A stretch of 6,886 nt of DNA from Alphaproteobacteria bacterium. GTDB lineage: Bacteria; Pseudomonadota; Alphaproteobacteria; Rhizobiales; Aestuariivirgaceae. A program made the position numbers and the translations under genes. Where the stretch lies: positions 1-6,886 of the forward strand of contig JAPLOT010000223.1 in NCBI GenBank assembly GCA_026400595.1, given 5' to 3'. The notes under the pieces were generated by a model. It had not been told where the DNA came from. It searched no databases and saw only the letters and a program-made list of their open reading frames with translations. Positions 1 to 6,092 of this stretch are shown here, piece after piece. How positions within the stretch are numbered: position 1 is the first letter of the stretch; every line of letters starts with the position of its first letter.

Positions 1-44
1 GCATGCAGCACGCCCCAGGGATCGACGCGGTTCTGCAGGCTCAC
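1..44 (-). CDS. Start of a possible conserved hypothetical protein (partial, runs off the left edge)
   Basis: After the lutC stop codon the same minus-strand frame stays open to the window edge. It contains one start codon, a GTG at 44, giving VSLQNRVDPWGVLHA. From memory, a QNRV-x-P-[FW]-G pattern begins a family of small uncharacterised proteins in proteobacteria and actinobacteria; I cannot confirm this with a search. The GTG lies 15 nt after the lutC stop with no clear Shine-Dalgarno sequence between them, so translation would depend on coupling to lutC or on a weak site. Only 14 full codons are visible. No function can be assigned, and the frame could also be chance. Confidence 0.4.
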   Translation of the reverse strand, partial: MSLQNRVDPWGVLH

Positions 45-59
45 GCCGCGGCGCCCGCG

Positions 60-725
60 TCAGCGGACGATGATGACATGCATGTTCTTGGGGCCATGGG
101 CGGGCCTCACGATGGTCTGCTCGATGTCGGCGGTGCGCGAAGGTCCGGAGATCATGTTGACCGTGCGCGGCATGACGCCTTCGCCGAAGGCCTTGCGCAG
201 CTTGCTCCAGGCCTCTTCATAACTGGCGAAGAGGCTGTCCAGTTCCAGCACGACGATATGGGCTTCGGGCAGGAAGTTCAGCGTCGTCGGGTTGTCGGGA
301 CCGGAGACCTGGATGATGGTGCCCGACTCGGCAATGCCAGCGAAGGCACGCGTGATGGACGCGCGATCCGTCTCCGCCGCACGGCCCTCTTCGACCTCGA
401 TCACGCCGCCGCGATGCCAGGGCAGTTTCGCCAGCAGCGGATCGGCGCCGCGCCGGATATGGGCCGGAAGATTGCCATTGCGCAGATAGGCCGCGACGGA
501 ATGCGGCACGTCGTTCACATCGTCCAGAAGCTCCACCGTGCCGCCGACGGCTTCCATCATCCGGGTGAAGACGCCGATGCGGTGATCGTCGTCGCCCTGC
601 CCGCGTGCCGGGATGAGGTTGCGGCGATGCTCGGCCAGATGCTCGTCCACGATCATGCGCCGGGTTTCCTCGTCGCCCCTGGAGGTGCGCGCGCGGATCT
701 TCGCGAGGATTGCGTCGCGGCTCAT
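60..725 (-). CDS. lutC: LutC/LldG/YkgG-type LUD-domain subunit of the L-lactate oxidation complex
   Basis: This is a 221-residue LUD-domain protein, the usual size for LutC. It works with LutA and LutB in cytoplasmic oxidation of L-lactate to pyruvate; its own part in the chemistry is not well defined in the family. Family features seen are an ESGTI segment at residues 133-137, a PEAHIVVLELD strand region at 153-163, the signature ISGPSRTADIE at 192-202, and a C-terminal HGPKNMHVIIV at 210-220. There is no signal peptide, membrane segment or cysteine cluster. The start at 725 is preferred over an upstream in-frame start at 788 because AAGGAG sits 8 nt upstream and the ATG overlaps the lutB stop as ATGA. 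The upstream extension would also lie inside lutB. It is the third gene of the lut cluster and is presumably translationally coupled to lutB. Confidence 0.93.
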   Translation of the reverse strand: MSRDAILAKIRARTSRGDEETRRMIVDEHLAEHRRNLIPARGQGDDDHRIGVFTRMMEAVGGTVELLDDVNDVPHSVAAYLRNGNLPAHIRRGADPLLAKLPWHRGGVIEVEEGRAAETDRASITRAFAGIAESGTIIQVSGPDNPTTLNFLPEAHIVVLELDSLFASYEEAWSKLRKAFGEGVMPRTVNMISGPSRTADIEQTIVRPAHGPKNMHVIIVR

Positions 726-2140
726 TTTCGCCGCTCCTTCCACATCTGCTGGAAGGTCTTGCCCTGCGGCGCCGGAAAGTCGCGGCATTGCGTCCAGCCG
801 GACGCCAGCGGCAGGCTGGACATACGGCCGGTGCCGTGGCCCCTGTTGTGCAGCACGCGGGCGGCAAGGCGCGTGACCATCTGATAGAGCTTCGGGCGCT
901 TCGCGAGGAAGGCCCAGAGTCCAAGGCCCGTCCGCATGGCCTGCGGCTGCAGGTGCTTCTCGAATTCCTTCTCGCGCCAGGCGCGCAGCATCCTGGGCAA
1001 GGGAATCCGCATGGGGCAGACTTCCTCGCAGCGCCCGCAGAAGGTGGACGCATTGGGCAGGTGCTTGGCCTTCTCGATGCCGACCAGCGCCGGCGTCACC
1101 ACCGAGCCGATGGGACCGGGATAGACCCCGCCATAGGCGTGGCCGCCCACCGCCTGGTAGACCGGGCAGTGGTTGAGACAGGCGCCGCAGCGGATGCAGC
1201 GCAGCATGTCCTGGAACTCGGTGCCCAGCACGTCGGAGCGGCCATTGTCGAGGATGACGACGTGGTACTCCTCCGGGCCGTCGAGGTCGCCAGGCCGCTT
1301 CGGCCCGGTGGACAGCGTCGTGTAGTTGGAGAAATCCTGTCCCGTGGCCGAGCGCGCCAGCACGCGGAGAATTGTGGACGCGTCTTCCAGCGTCGGCACG
1401 ATCTTCTCGATCGAGGCGATCACCACATGGACCTTGGGCAGGATCTGGGTCAGATCGCCATTGCCCTCGTTGGTGACGATGATCGAGGTGCCGGTCTCGG
1501 CCACGAGGAAATTGGCGCCTGTCACGCCGACATCGGCATCGAAGTATTTCTGGCGCAGCACCTGCCGCGCCTCCTCGACCAATGCGGGGATTTCGCTCAG
1601 GTCGCGCTTGGGATCGAGATGCGTATGCGCCTTGCGGAAGTCAGCCTCCACCTGGTCGCGCGTCAGATGCACGGCCGGCGCGATGATGTGGCTGGGCCGC
1701 TCCTTGCGGAGCTGGATCAGATACTCGCCGAGATCCGTCTCGACCGGCGTGATGCCATTGGCTTCGAAATGATGGTTGAGGTCGATCTCCTCGGAGATCA
1801 TCGACTTGCCCTTGGTCACCGTGCGGGCCTTGACCCGCTGGCAGATGCCAAGGATCGCCGCGCGGGCCTCTTCCGCCGTCGCGGCCCAATGCACCTTGCC
1901 GCCGGCGGCCACGACCTTCTCCTCGTAGCGCTCGAGATAGAGATCGAGATATGCGAGAACGTGATCCTTGATGTCGCGGGCCTGGTCGCGCAGGGCATCG
2001 AATTCGGGAAGGGCCTCGCGCGCCTTGCTGCGCTTGGAGATGAAGCGCGGCCCGGTCTCGGTCATGGCATGCTGCAGCTGGCTGTCGGCCAGCGCGCGCT
2101 TCACGTTCTGCGGAAAGGTCGCGGTGGAGGTGTCCATCAT
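722..2140 (-). CDS. lutB: LutB/LldF/YkgF-type iron-sulfur LUD-domain subunit of the L-lactate oxidation complex
   Basis: At 472 residues this matches the usual length of LutB/YkgF. The N-terminal half is a LUD domain; the conserved AETGTS segment lies at residues 214-219. It is followed by a ferredoxin-like region. The first cluster motif is CIRCGACLNHCP (Cys 315, 318, 321, 325). The second is CGRCEEVCP (Cys 368, 371, 375), where the position of a possible extra leading cysteine is Ser365. Residues from about 377 onward form the helical C-terminal region typical of the family. The protein should relay electrons from lactate within a cytoplasmic LutABC complex. Two start codons are adjacent. 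ATG 2140 overlaps the lutA stop as ATGA. ATG 2137 is 7 nt from a GGAGG and may be the real start, which would make the protein 471 residues. It overlaps lutC by 4 nt. Confidence 0.95.
   Translation of the reverse strand: MMDTSTATFPQNVKRALADSQLQHAMTETGPRFISKRSKAREALPEFDALRDQARDIKDHVLAYLDLYLERYEEKVVAAGGKVHWAATAEEARAAILGICQRVKARTVTKGKSMISEEIDLNHHFEANGITPVETDLGEYLIQLRKERPSHIIAPAVHLTRDQVEADFRKAHTHLDPKRDLSEIPALVEEARQVLRQKYFDADVGVTGANFLVAETGTSIIVTNEGNGDLTQILPKVHVVIASIEKIVPTLEDASTILRVLARSATGQDFSNYTTLSTGPKRPGDLDGPEEYHVVILDNGRSDVLGTEFQDMLRCIRCGACLNHCPVYQAVGGHAYGGVYPGPIGSVVTPALVGIEKAKHLPNASTFCGRCEEVCPMRIPLPRMLRAWREKEFEKHLQPQAMRTGLGLWAFLAKRPKLYQMVTRLAARVLHNRGHGTGRMSSLPLASGWTQCRDFPAPQGKTFQQMWKERRK
734..739 (-). 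promoter_or_regulatory. Shine-Dalgarno site of lutC
   Basis: Reading on the minus strand, a perfect AAGGAG lies 8 nt upstream of the ATG at 725, inside the 3' end of lutB. It fixes the lutC start at 725 rather than the longer in-frame start at 788. Confidence 0.8.
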
Positions 2141-2901
2141 TCCGCCTCCGCCAGGGGCGGTGTTGCGCTATCGCCCGCCAGCACTTCCGCCACATGCCGC
2201 ACACGGATGTGCGAGCCTTCGCGCTTCAGCTTGCCTGCCATGTTCATGAGACAGCCGAGATCGCCCGCGATCAGCGTGTCGGCGCCGCTGGCGGCGATGT
2301 GCTTGAGTTTCTTCTCGAGCATCTTGTCCGAGATGCCGGGATACTTCACGCAGAAGGTGCCGCCGAAGCCGCAGCAGACCTCGGCGTCGGTCATTTCCTT
2401 CAGCGTCACGCCCTCGACGCTGGCCAGCAACTGGCGCGGCTCGTTGCGAATGCCAAGCTCGCGCAGGCCCGAGCAGGAGTCATGATAGGTGGCCTTGGCC
2501 GGGAACTTCGCATCGACCGCCGTCACCTTCATCACCCGCGTGAGGAACGAGACGAGTTCGTGGCTGCGCGCCGCGAGGTCGACCGCGGCGGCGTGGTCGA
2601 CCGATCCTTCGGCGAAGAGTTCGGGATAGTGCTTTACGATCATGCCGCCGCAGGAGCCCGAGGGCGCCACGACATGGTCATAGCCCTTGAAGGCGGCAAT
2701 CACGTTGCGGGCGAGGTCGGCGGCGGTTTTTCGGTCGCCGGAATTGAAGGCGGGCTGGCCGCAGCAGGTCTGGACCTCGGGCACTTCGACGATACAGCCC
2801 GCGTCCTCCAGAAGCTTCACCGCGGCAAATCCGATCGACGGCCGTATCAGGTCGACCAGGCAGGTGACGAAGAGGCCGACGCGGGGAGAGGTCTGGGTCA
2901 T
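2137..2901 (-). CDS. lutA: LutA/LldE/YkgE-type CCG-domain subunit of the L-lactate oxidation complex
   Basis: The product has 254 residues and two cysteine-rich CCG domains, the arrangement of LutA and of the C-terminal half of heterodisulfide-reductase-like subunits such as GlcF. Domain one has FVTCLVD (Cys14), CCGQPAFNSGD (Cys46, Cys47) and SGSCGG (Cys84). Domain two has DSCSGLREL (Cys143), CCGFGGTF (Cys176, Cys177) and DLGCLMN (Cys217). All the cysteines expected to bind iron-sulfur clusters are therefore present. The protein acts in the cytoplasm with LutB and LutC in L-lactate oxidation. The start is set at ATG 2901; a TTG at 2916 would add five residues. No good Shine-Dalgarno sequence precedes it, only a weak GAG. 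A large hairpin ends 7 nt upstream of the start. It is the first lut gene and lies 72 nt downstream of the cytochrome c gene on the same strand. Confidence 0.94.
   Translation of the reverse strand: MTQTSPRVGLFVTCLVDLIRPSIGFAAVKLLEDAGCIVEVPEVQTCCGQPAFNSGDRKTAADLARNVIAAFKGYDHVVAPSGSCGGMIVKHYPELFAEGSVDHAAAVDLAARSHELVSFLTRVMKVTAVDAKFPAKATYHDSCSGLRELGIRNEPRQLLASVEGVTLKEMTDAEVCCGFGGTFCVKYPGISDKMLEKKLKHIAASGADTLIAGDLGCLMNMAGKLKREGSHIRVRHVAEVLAGDSATPPLAEAE
2145..2149 (-). promoter_or_regulatory. Shine-Dalgarno site of lutB
   Basis: A GGAGG on the minus strand, inside the last codons of lutA, lies 4 nt before ATG 2140 and 7 nt before ATG 2137. The spacing favours the second ATG. That would make the lutA/lutB junction a TGATG overlap like those in the glc cluster. 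Confidence 0.6.
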
Positions 2902-2908
2902 CAGGGCT

Positions 2909-2957
2909 CGGGGCAAACGCGTGAGGCTGGCGTTTTGCCAGCCTCGGCGCTGCCCCG
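2909..2957 (-). other. Long two-tier RNA hairpin between the cytochrome c gene and lutA
   Basis: The inner stem is a perfect 9-bp inverted repeat (2923-2931 with 2937-2945, GAGGCTGGC on the plus strand) around a 5-nt loop. The outer stem is a perfect 7-bp repeat (2909-2915 CGGGGCA with 2951-2957 TGCCCCG). Three more G-C pairs are possible in the interior loop, so the structure spans 49 nt and is almost all GC in its stems. On the transcribed strand no run of U follows, so it does not look like a standard intrinsic terminator. It ends only 7 nt before the lutA ATG and fills most of the 72-nt gap. It could stabilise the cytochrome mRNA 3' end, limit lutA translation, or cause partial termination. 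Confidence 0.75.
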
Positions 2958-2973
2958 CAAGCCGTTTCGAAGA

Positions 2974-3351
2974 CTACGGCATGGACTTGAGATAGGCCAG
3001 AAGGTTGACGCGCTCGTCTTCCTTCTTGAGGCCCGCGAAGGCCATCTTGGTCTTGGGCACGGCGGCCTTGGGATTCTCGATGTAGGTCAGGAAGTGCGCG
3101 TCATCCCACACCGGGTTGGCCTTGGCGTATTCGAGCATCGCTTCCGAATACTTGTAATCCGGCACCGAGGCGGTGGCGCGGCCGATCACGCCCTTGAGCG
3201 TGGGGCCGACCTTGTTCACGCCCTTTTCGTTCTCATGGCAGGCCTTGCACTTGTTGAACACGGCCTTGCCCTTTTCGACATCGCCGTCGGCGAGGGCCGG
3301 CAGGCTGAGGCTTGCCAGAAGGGCGAGGGCAAGGGGAACGGACTTCTTCAT
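2974..3351 (-). CDS. Exported class I mono-haem cytochrome c (cytochrome c2-like)
   Basis: This is a 125-residue precursor. It begins with a Sec signal peptide: lysines at 2-3, a Leu/Ala-rich core at about 5-17, and an ALA cleavage site ending at residue 21. The mature protein of about 104 residues has one haem c site, CKACH (Cys35, Cys38, His39). Next come a VGPTLKGVIGR segment (48-58) and the likely axial Met103 in KTKMAFAG, then a C-terminal helix ending in LLAYLKSM. This is the layout of soluble class I cytochromes c (c2 or c550 type), which carry electrons in the periplasm. The start at 3351 is supported by GGAG 8 nt upstream and by the signal peptide beginning there; the in-frame ATG at 3384 would add 11 residues. 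The gene is first in the minus-strand cluster, ahead of lutABC, suggesting a part in respiring electrons from lactate or glycolate. The precise partner is unknown. Confidence 0.92.
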   Translation of the reverse strand: MKKSVPLALALLASLSLPALADGDVEKGKAVFNKCKACHENEKGVNKVGPTLKGVIGRATASVPDYKYSEAMLEYAKANPVWDDAHFLTYIENPKAAVPKTKMAFAGLKKEDERVNLLAYLKSMP

Positions 3352-3359
3352 CTTGTTTA

Positions 3360-3363
3360 CTCC
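3360..3363 (-). promoter_or_regulatory. Shine-Dalgarno site of the cytochrome c gene
   Basis: GGAG on the minus strand lies 8 nt upstream of ATG 3351. It selects this start over the in-frame ATG at 3384 and puts the signal peptide at the very N terminus. Confidence 0.7.
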
Positions 3364-3382
3364 AGGAAGCGGCGCGGATTGC

Positions 3383-3411
3383 ACTTTGAACGGAAACGGA
3401 ATTCAGTACAA
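3383..3411 (-). promoter_or_regulatory. Weak candidate promoter for the cytochrome c-lutABC cluster
   Basis: On the minus strand TTGTAC (3411-3406) and CAAAGT (3388-3383) are separated by 17 nt, and a transcript would begin about 25 nt before the cytochrome start codon. Each hexamer matches only three of six consensus bases. The placement in the only non-coding gap between the divergent clusters is the better argument. Confidence 0.2.
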
Positions 3412-3414
3412 GAT
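3386..3414 (+). promoter_or_regulatory. Weak candidate promoter for glcDEF
   Basis: TTGAAC (3386-3391; four of six consensus bases) and CAAGAT (3409-3414; three of six) are 17 nt apart. They would start a transcript near 3420, about 30 nt before glcD. It would lie almost exactly on top of the candidate promoter for the opposite cluster. This is a pattern match only. Confidence 0.2.
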
Positions 3415-3436
3415 AGTGTCGAAAGCGTGAAACGGA
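3388..3436. repeat. Repeated GAA(A)CGGA element in the divergent control region
   Basis: An exact GAAACGGA occurs at 3393-3400 and again at 3429-3436, 36 bp apart. A shorter GAACGGA at 3388-3394 overlaps the first copy. The repeats lie in the 99-bp gap between the cytochrome and glcD start codons, where a shared regulator might bind. Chance repetition of an 8-mer in so short a stretch is uncommon but possible. Confidence 0.35.
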
Positions 3437-3450
3437 TCACCTGCCGACCA

Positions 3451-4941
3451 ATGCTCAAGATGCCCATTCCAGATGCCGCCGCAATAGGGCGAAGGGCCGA
3501 AATTGCCGCTGCACTTCGCCGCATCGTGCCGGGCGAGGGGGTAATCGAGGCGCCGGTCGAGATGCGGGCCTATGAAACCGACGGGCTGACGGCCTACCGG
3601 CAGCTGCCGCTGGTGGTGGTCCTGCCCGAGACGACGGACCAGGTGGCGCAGGTGCTGCGCTATGCCCATGAGAATGCGATCAAGGTGGTCCCCCGCGGTG
3701 CCGGAACCTCGCTGTCGGGCGGCGCCCTGCCGCTGGCCGACGGCATCCTGCTGGGCATGGCCCGCTTCAACCGGATCCTGGAGATCGACTTCGCGAACCG
3801 CTGCGCCGTGGTGCAGCCGGGCGTGACCAACCTCGGCATCACGAGGGCGGTGGAGCATCGGGGATTCTACTACGCCCCCGACCCCTCCTCGCAGATTGCC
3901 TGCTCCATCGGCGGCAATGTGGCGGAGAATTCCGGCGGCGTGCACTGCCTCAAGTACGGGCTTACCGCCAACAATGTGCTGGGCATCGAAATGGTGCTGA
4001 TCACCGGCGAGGTGATCCGGCTGGGCGGCAAGCATCTCGACAGCGAAGGCTATGACCTGCTGGGCCTGATGACCGGGTCCGAGGGCCTGTTGGGTGTCGT
4101 CACGGAAGTGACCGTCCGCATCCTGCAGAAACCCGAGACGGCCCGCGCCGTGCTGGTTGGCTTTCCGACGAGCGAAGACGCCGGGCAATGCGTGGCCGAC
4201 ATCATCTCGGCCGGAATCATCCCCGGCGGGATGGAAATGATGGACCGGCCCGCCATCCACGCCGCCGAGGATTTCGTCCATGCCGACTATCCGCTCGATG
4301 TCGAGGCGCTCCTCATCGTCGAACTCGACGGGCCGAAGGTGGAGGTGGACCAGCTCATCGCGCGGGTGTCGGACATCGCCCGACGGAACCGGTCCAGCAC
4401 CTTGCGCATCTCCGAGTCGGAAGAGGAGCGCCTGCTCTTCTGGGCCGGGCGCAAGGCGGCCTTCCCCGCCGTGGGCCGCATCTCGCCGGACTACCTCTGC
4501 ATGGACGGAACGATCCCGCGGAAAAAACTGCCCGAGGTGTTGCGCGGCATGGCGGAGCTCGCGCTGCAGTATGACCTGCGCGTGGCCAATGTCTTTCACG
4601 CCGGTGACGGCAACCTGCATCCGCTGATCCTCTTCGATGCCAATGATCCCGACCAGCTCGAACGCGCCGAGAATTTCGGCGCCGACATCCTCCGGCTCTG
4701 CGTGAAGGTCGGCGGCGTGCTGACCGGCGAACATGGCGTGGGCATCGAGAAGCGCGACCTCATGCCGGAGATGTTCTCGGAGATCGACCTCAACCAGCAG
4801 CAGCGGGTGAAATGCGCCTTTGACGACCAGGGGCTTCTCAATCCCGGCAAGGTCTTTCCCACGCTGCATCGCTGCGCCGAACTGGGGCGCATGCATGTGC
4901 GCGGCGGCCGGCTGCCCTTCGCCGACATTCCGAGATTCTGA
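3451..4941 (+). CDS. glcD: Glycolate oxidase subunit GlcD (FAD-linked oxidase)
   Basis: The 496-residue product is close to the length of E. coli GlcD. It belongs to the FAD-binding PCMH/vanillyl-alcohol-oxidase superfamily and oxidises glycolate to glyoxylate in a membrane-associated complex with GlcE and GlcF. FAD-binding elements are PRGAGTSLSGG (81-91) and CSIGGNVAENSGG (151-163). The C-terminal substrate domain has HAGDGNLH (383-390) and GEHGVG (426-431). The tail NPGKVFPTLHRCAELGRMHV closely resembles the E. coli protein as I remember it. The start is uncertain: ATG 3451 or ATG 3460 both fit family N termini, GTG 3427 is also in frame, and none has a clear Shine-Dalgarno sequence. A much longer in-frame opening upstream is only antisense to lutA. 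The gene is divergent from the cytochrome-lut cluster and first of glcDEF. D-lactate dehydrogenases share this fold, but the glcE and glcF neighbours favour glycolate. Confidence 0.95.
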   Translation: MLKMPIPDAAAIGRRAEIAAALRRIVPGEGVIEAPVEMRAYETDGLTAYRQLPLVVVLPETTDQVAQVLRYAHENAIKVVPRGAGTSLSGGALPLADGILLGMARFNRILEIDFANRCAVVQPGVTNLGITRAVEHRGFYYAPDPSSQIACSIGGNVAENSGGVHCLKYGLTANNVLGIEMVLITGEVIRLGGKHLDSEGYDLLGLMTGSEGLLGVVTEVTVRILQKPETARAVLVGFPTSEDAGQCVADIISAGIIPGGMEMMDRPAIHAAEDFVHADYPLDVEALLIVELDGPKVEVDQLIARVSDIARRNRSSTLRISESEEERLLFWAGRKAAFPAVGRISPDYLCMDGTIPRKKLPEVLRGMAELALQYDLRVANVFHAGDGNLHPLILFDANDPDQLERAENFGADILRLCVKVGGVLTGEHGVGIEKRDLMPEMFSEIDLNQQQRVKCAFDDQGLLNPGKVFPTLHRCAELGRMHVRGGRLPFADIPRF

Positions 4942-6092
4942 TGGAAGCAGCCGTGAAACCGGGCTCGGAGGCCGAGCTTGCGCAACTCGTGGCGCAGGCC
5001 GAAGCGCCCTTCGAGATCATCGGCACCGGTACGAAGCGCGGACTTGGCCGTCCGGTGCAGGCGGCGCGGACCCTCGACATGTCGGCCTTCGCGGAGATCG
5101 CCGCCTATGAGCCGGAAGAACTCATTCTCGAGGCCGGCGCCGGAACACGGCTCGACGAGATCGAGGCGCTGATCGCGGCGCGCGGCCAGCAACTGGCCTT
5201 CGAACCGCCGGACCTGTCGCGTCTCCTGGGGAGTCCTCACAGCGGAACGCTGGGCGGACTCATGGCCTGCAACCTTGCGGGGCCTCGCCGCATCAAGGCG
5301 GGTGCCGCGCGCGATCACGTGCTGGGCATCCGCGGGGTCTCGGGCCGCGGCGAGGTCTTCAAGGCCGGCGCCCGCGTGGTGAAGAACGTCACCGGCTATG
5401 ACCTGCCGAAGCTGCTGACAGGCTCCTACGGCACGCTGGCGGCCTTGACCTCCATCACCGTGAAGGTTCTGCCCCGGTCGGAAACGGAGGAAACCATCCT
5501 CGTCGAAGGCCTCGACGACACCGCGGCTGTTCCAATCATGAGCCTCGCCATGCAATCGGCCTGCGAAGTCTCGGGCGCCGCCCATGTGCCGGGGGAAGGA
5601 ACTTTCCTGCGGCTCGAGGGGATCGCAGCATCGGTGGCGGCGCGGCGCGACGGGCTGGCCAAGCTCCTGGCGCGCCCCGTTCAGATCCTCGCGGCCAAGG
5701 CCTCTGGCACGATTTGGCAGCGCATTCGCGACGTTCTGGTTCTTGCCGACACGCCGGACCGCCAGGTCTGGCGCCTCTCCGTCACGCCGTCGGATGCGCC
5801 CGCGCTGCTGGCGAAACTGCGCGGGAGCCTGGAAATCCGCTATGTCCTCGACTGGGCCGGCGGGCTCATCTGGCTCGATGTTCCGCCTACGGAGGATGCG
5901 GCGGCGGCCGTCATTCGCGGCGCGATGCGGGCGGGCCATGCAACGCTGATCCGCGCCCCGGAAGGCGTGAGAGCGGCCGTCGACGTGTTCCACCCGCAGG
6001 CGCCGGCGCTGGCGGCGCTCTCGGCCCGCGTGAAAGACTCCTTCGACCCGCGCCACCTGTTCAATCCCGGCCGCATGTCGCGAGGCCTCTGA
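4941..6092 (+). CDS. glcE: Glycolate oxidase subunit GlcE (second FAD-binding subunit)
   Basis: This 383-residue protein is slightly longer than the roughly 350 residues of E. coli GlcE. It has the FAD-binding PCMH-type domain but not the full catalytic C-terminal half found in GlcD. Visible features are GTGTKRGLGRP at 28-38 in place of the usual glycine-rich FAD loop, TLGGLMACNLAGPRR starting at 103, and the GlcE-typical VVKNVTGYDLPKLLTGSYGT starting at 146. The C terminus ends in LFNPGRMSRGL. It forms the glycolate oxidase complex with GlcD and GlcF, and all three are needed for activity in E. coli. Its ATG shares one base with the glcD stop (TGATG) with only a weak GAG upstream, so translation is probably coupled to glcD. 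The same TGATG overlap joins it to glcF. Confidence 0.94.
   Translation: MEAAVKPGSEAELAQLVAQAEAPFEIIGTGTKRGLGRPVQAARTLDMSAFAEIAAYEPEELILEAGAGTRLDEIEALIAARGQQLAFEPPDLSRLLGSPHSGTLGGLMACNLAGPRRIKAGAARDHVLGIRGVSGRGEVFKAGARVVKNVTGYDLPKLLTGSYGTLAALTSITVKVLPRSETEETILVEGLDDTAAVPIMSLAMQSACEVSGAAHVPGEGTFLRLEGIAASVAARRDGLAKLLARPVQILAAKASGTIWQRIRDVLVLADTPDRQVWRLSVTPSDAPALLAKLRGSLEIRYVLDWAGGLIWLDVPPTEDAAAAVIRGAMRAGHATLIRAPEGVRAAVDVFHPQAPALAALSARVKDSFDPRHLFNPGRMSRGL

Noticed and set aside
710..2485. A 591-codon plus-strand open frame opposite lutB and part of lutA.
   Set aside because: It is a mirror frame of well-supported genes, rich in His, Arg, Gly and Ala with no recognisable domain; this is a typical GC-rich antisense shadow.
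2909..2957. Calling the hairpin before lutA an intrinsic terminator.
   Set aside because: Neither stem is followed by a run of T on the transcribed strand; the sequence after it is AGCCCTG and then the lutA ATG. Partial termination stays possible but is not shown.
2194..3450. A very long plus-strand open frame running from 2194 into glcD, which would give a 915-residue protein.
   Set aside because: The part before about 3451 is antisense to lutA and the cytochrome c gene and shows no family features. It stays open because of high GC content. All GlcD homology begins near 3451-3460.
3403..4896. A 497-codon minus-strand open frame opposite glcD.
   Set aside because: Its composition is typical of shadow frames and it has no domain, while the opposite strand carries complete GlcD motifs. 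The minus-strand frames at 4596-6056 and 5840-6790 were dismissed for the same reason.
3451..4941. Calling the FAD oxidase a D-lactate dehydrogenase instead of GlcD.
   Set aside because: The fold is shared, but the GlcD-like C-terminal tail and the coupled glcE and glcF genes fit glycolate oxidase better.
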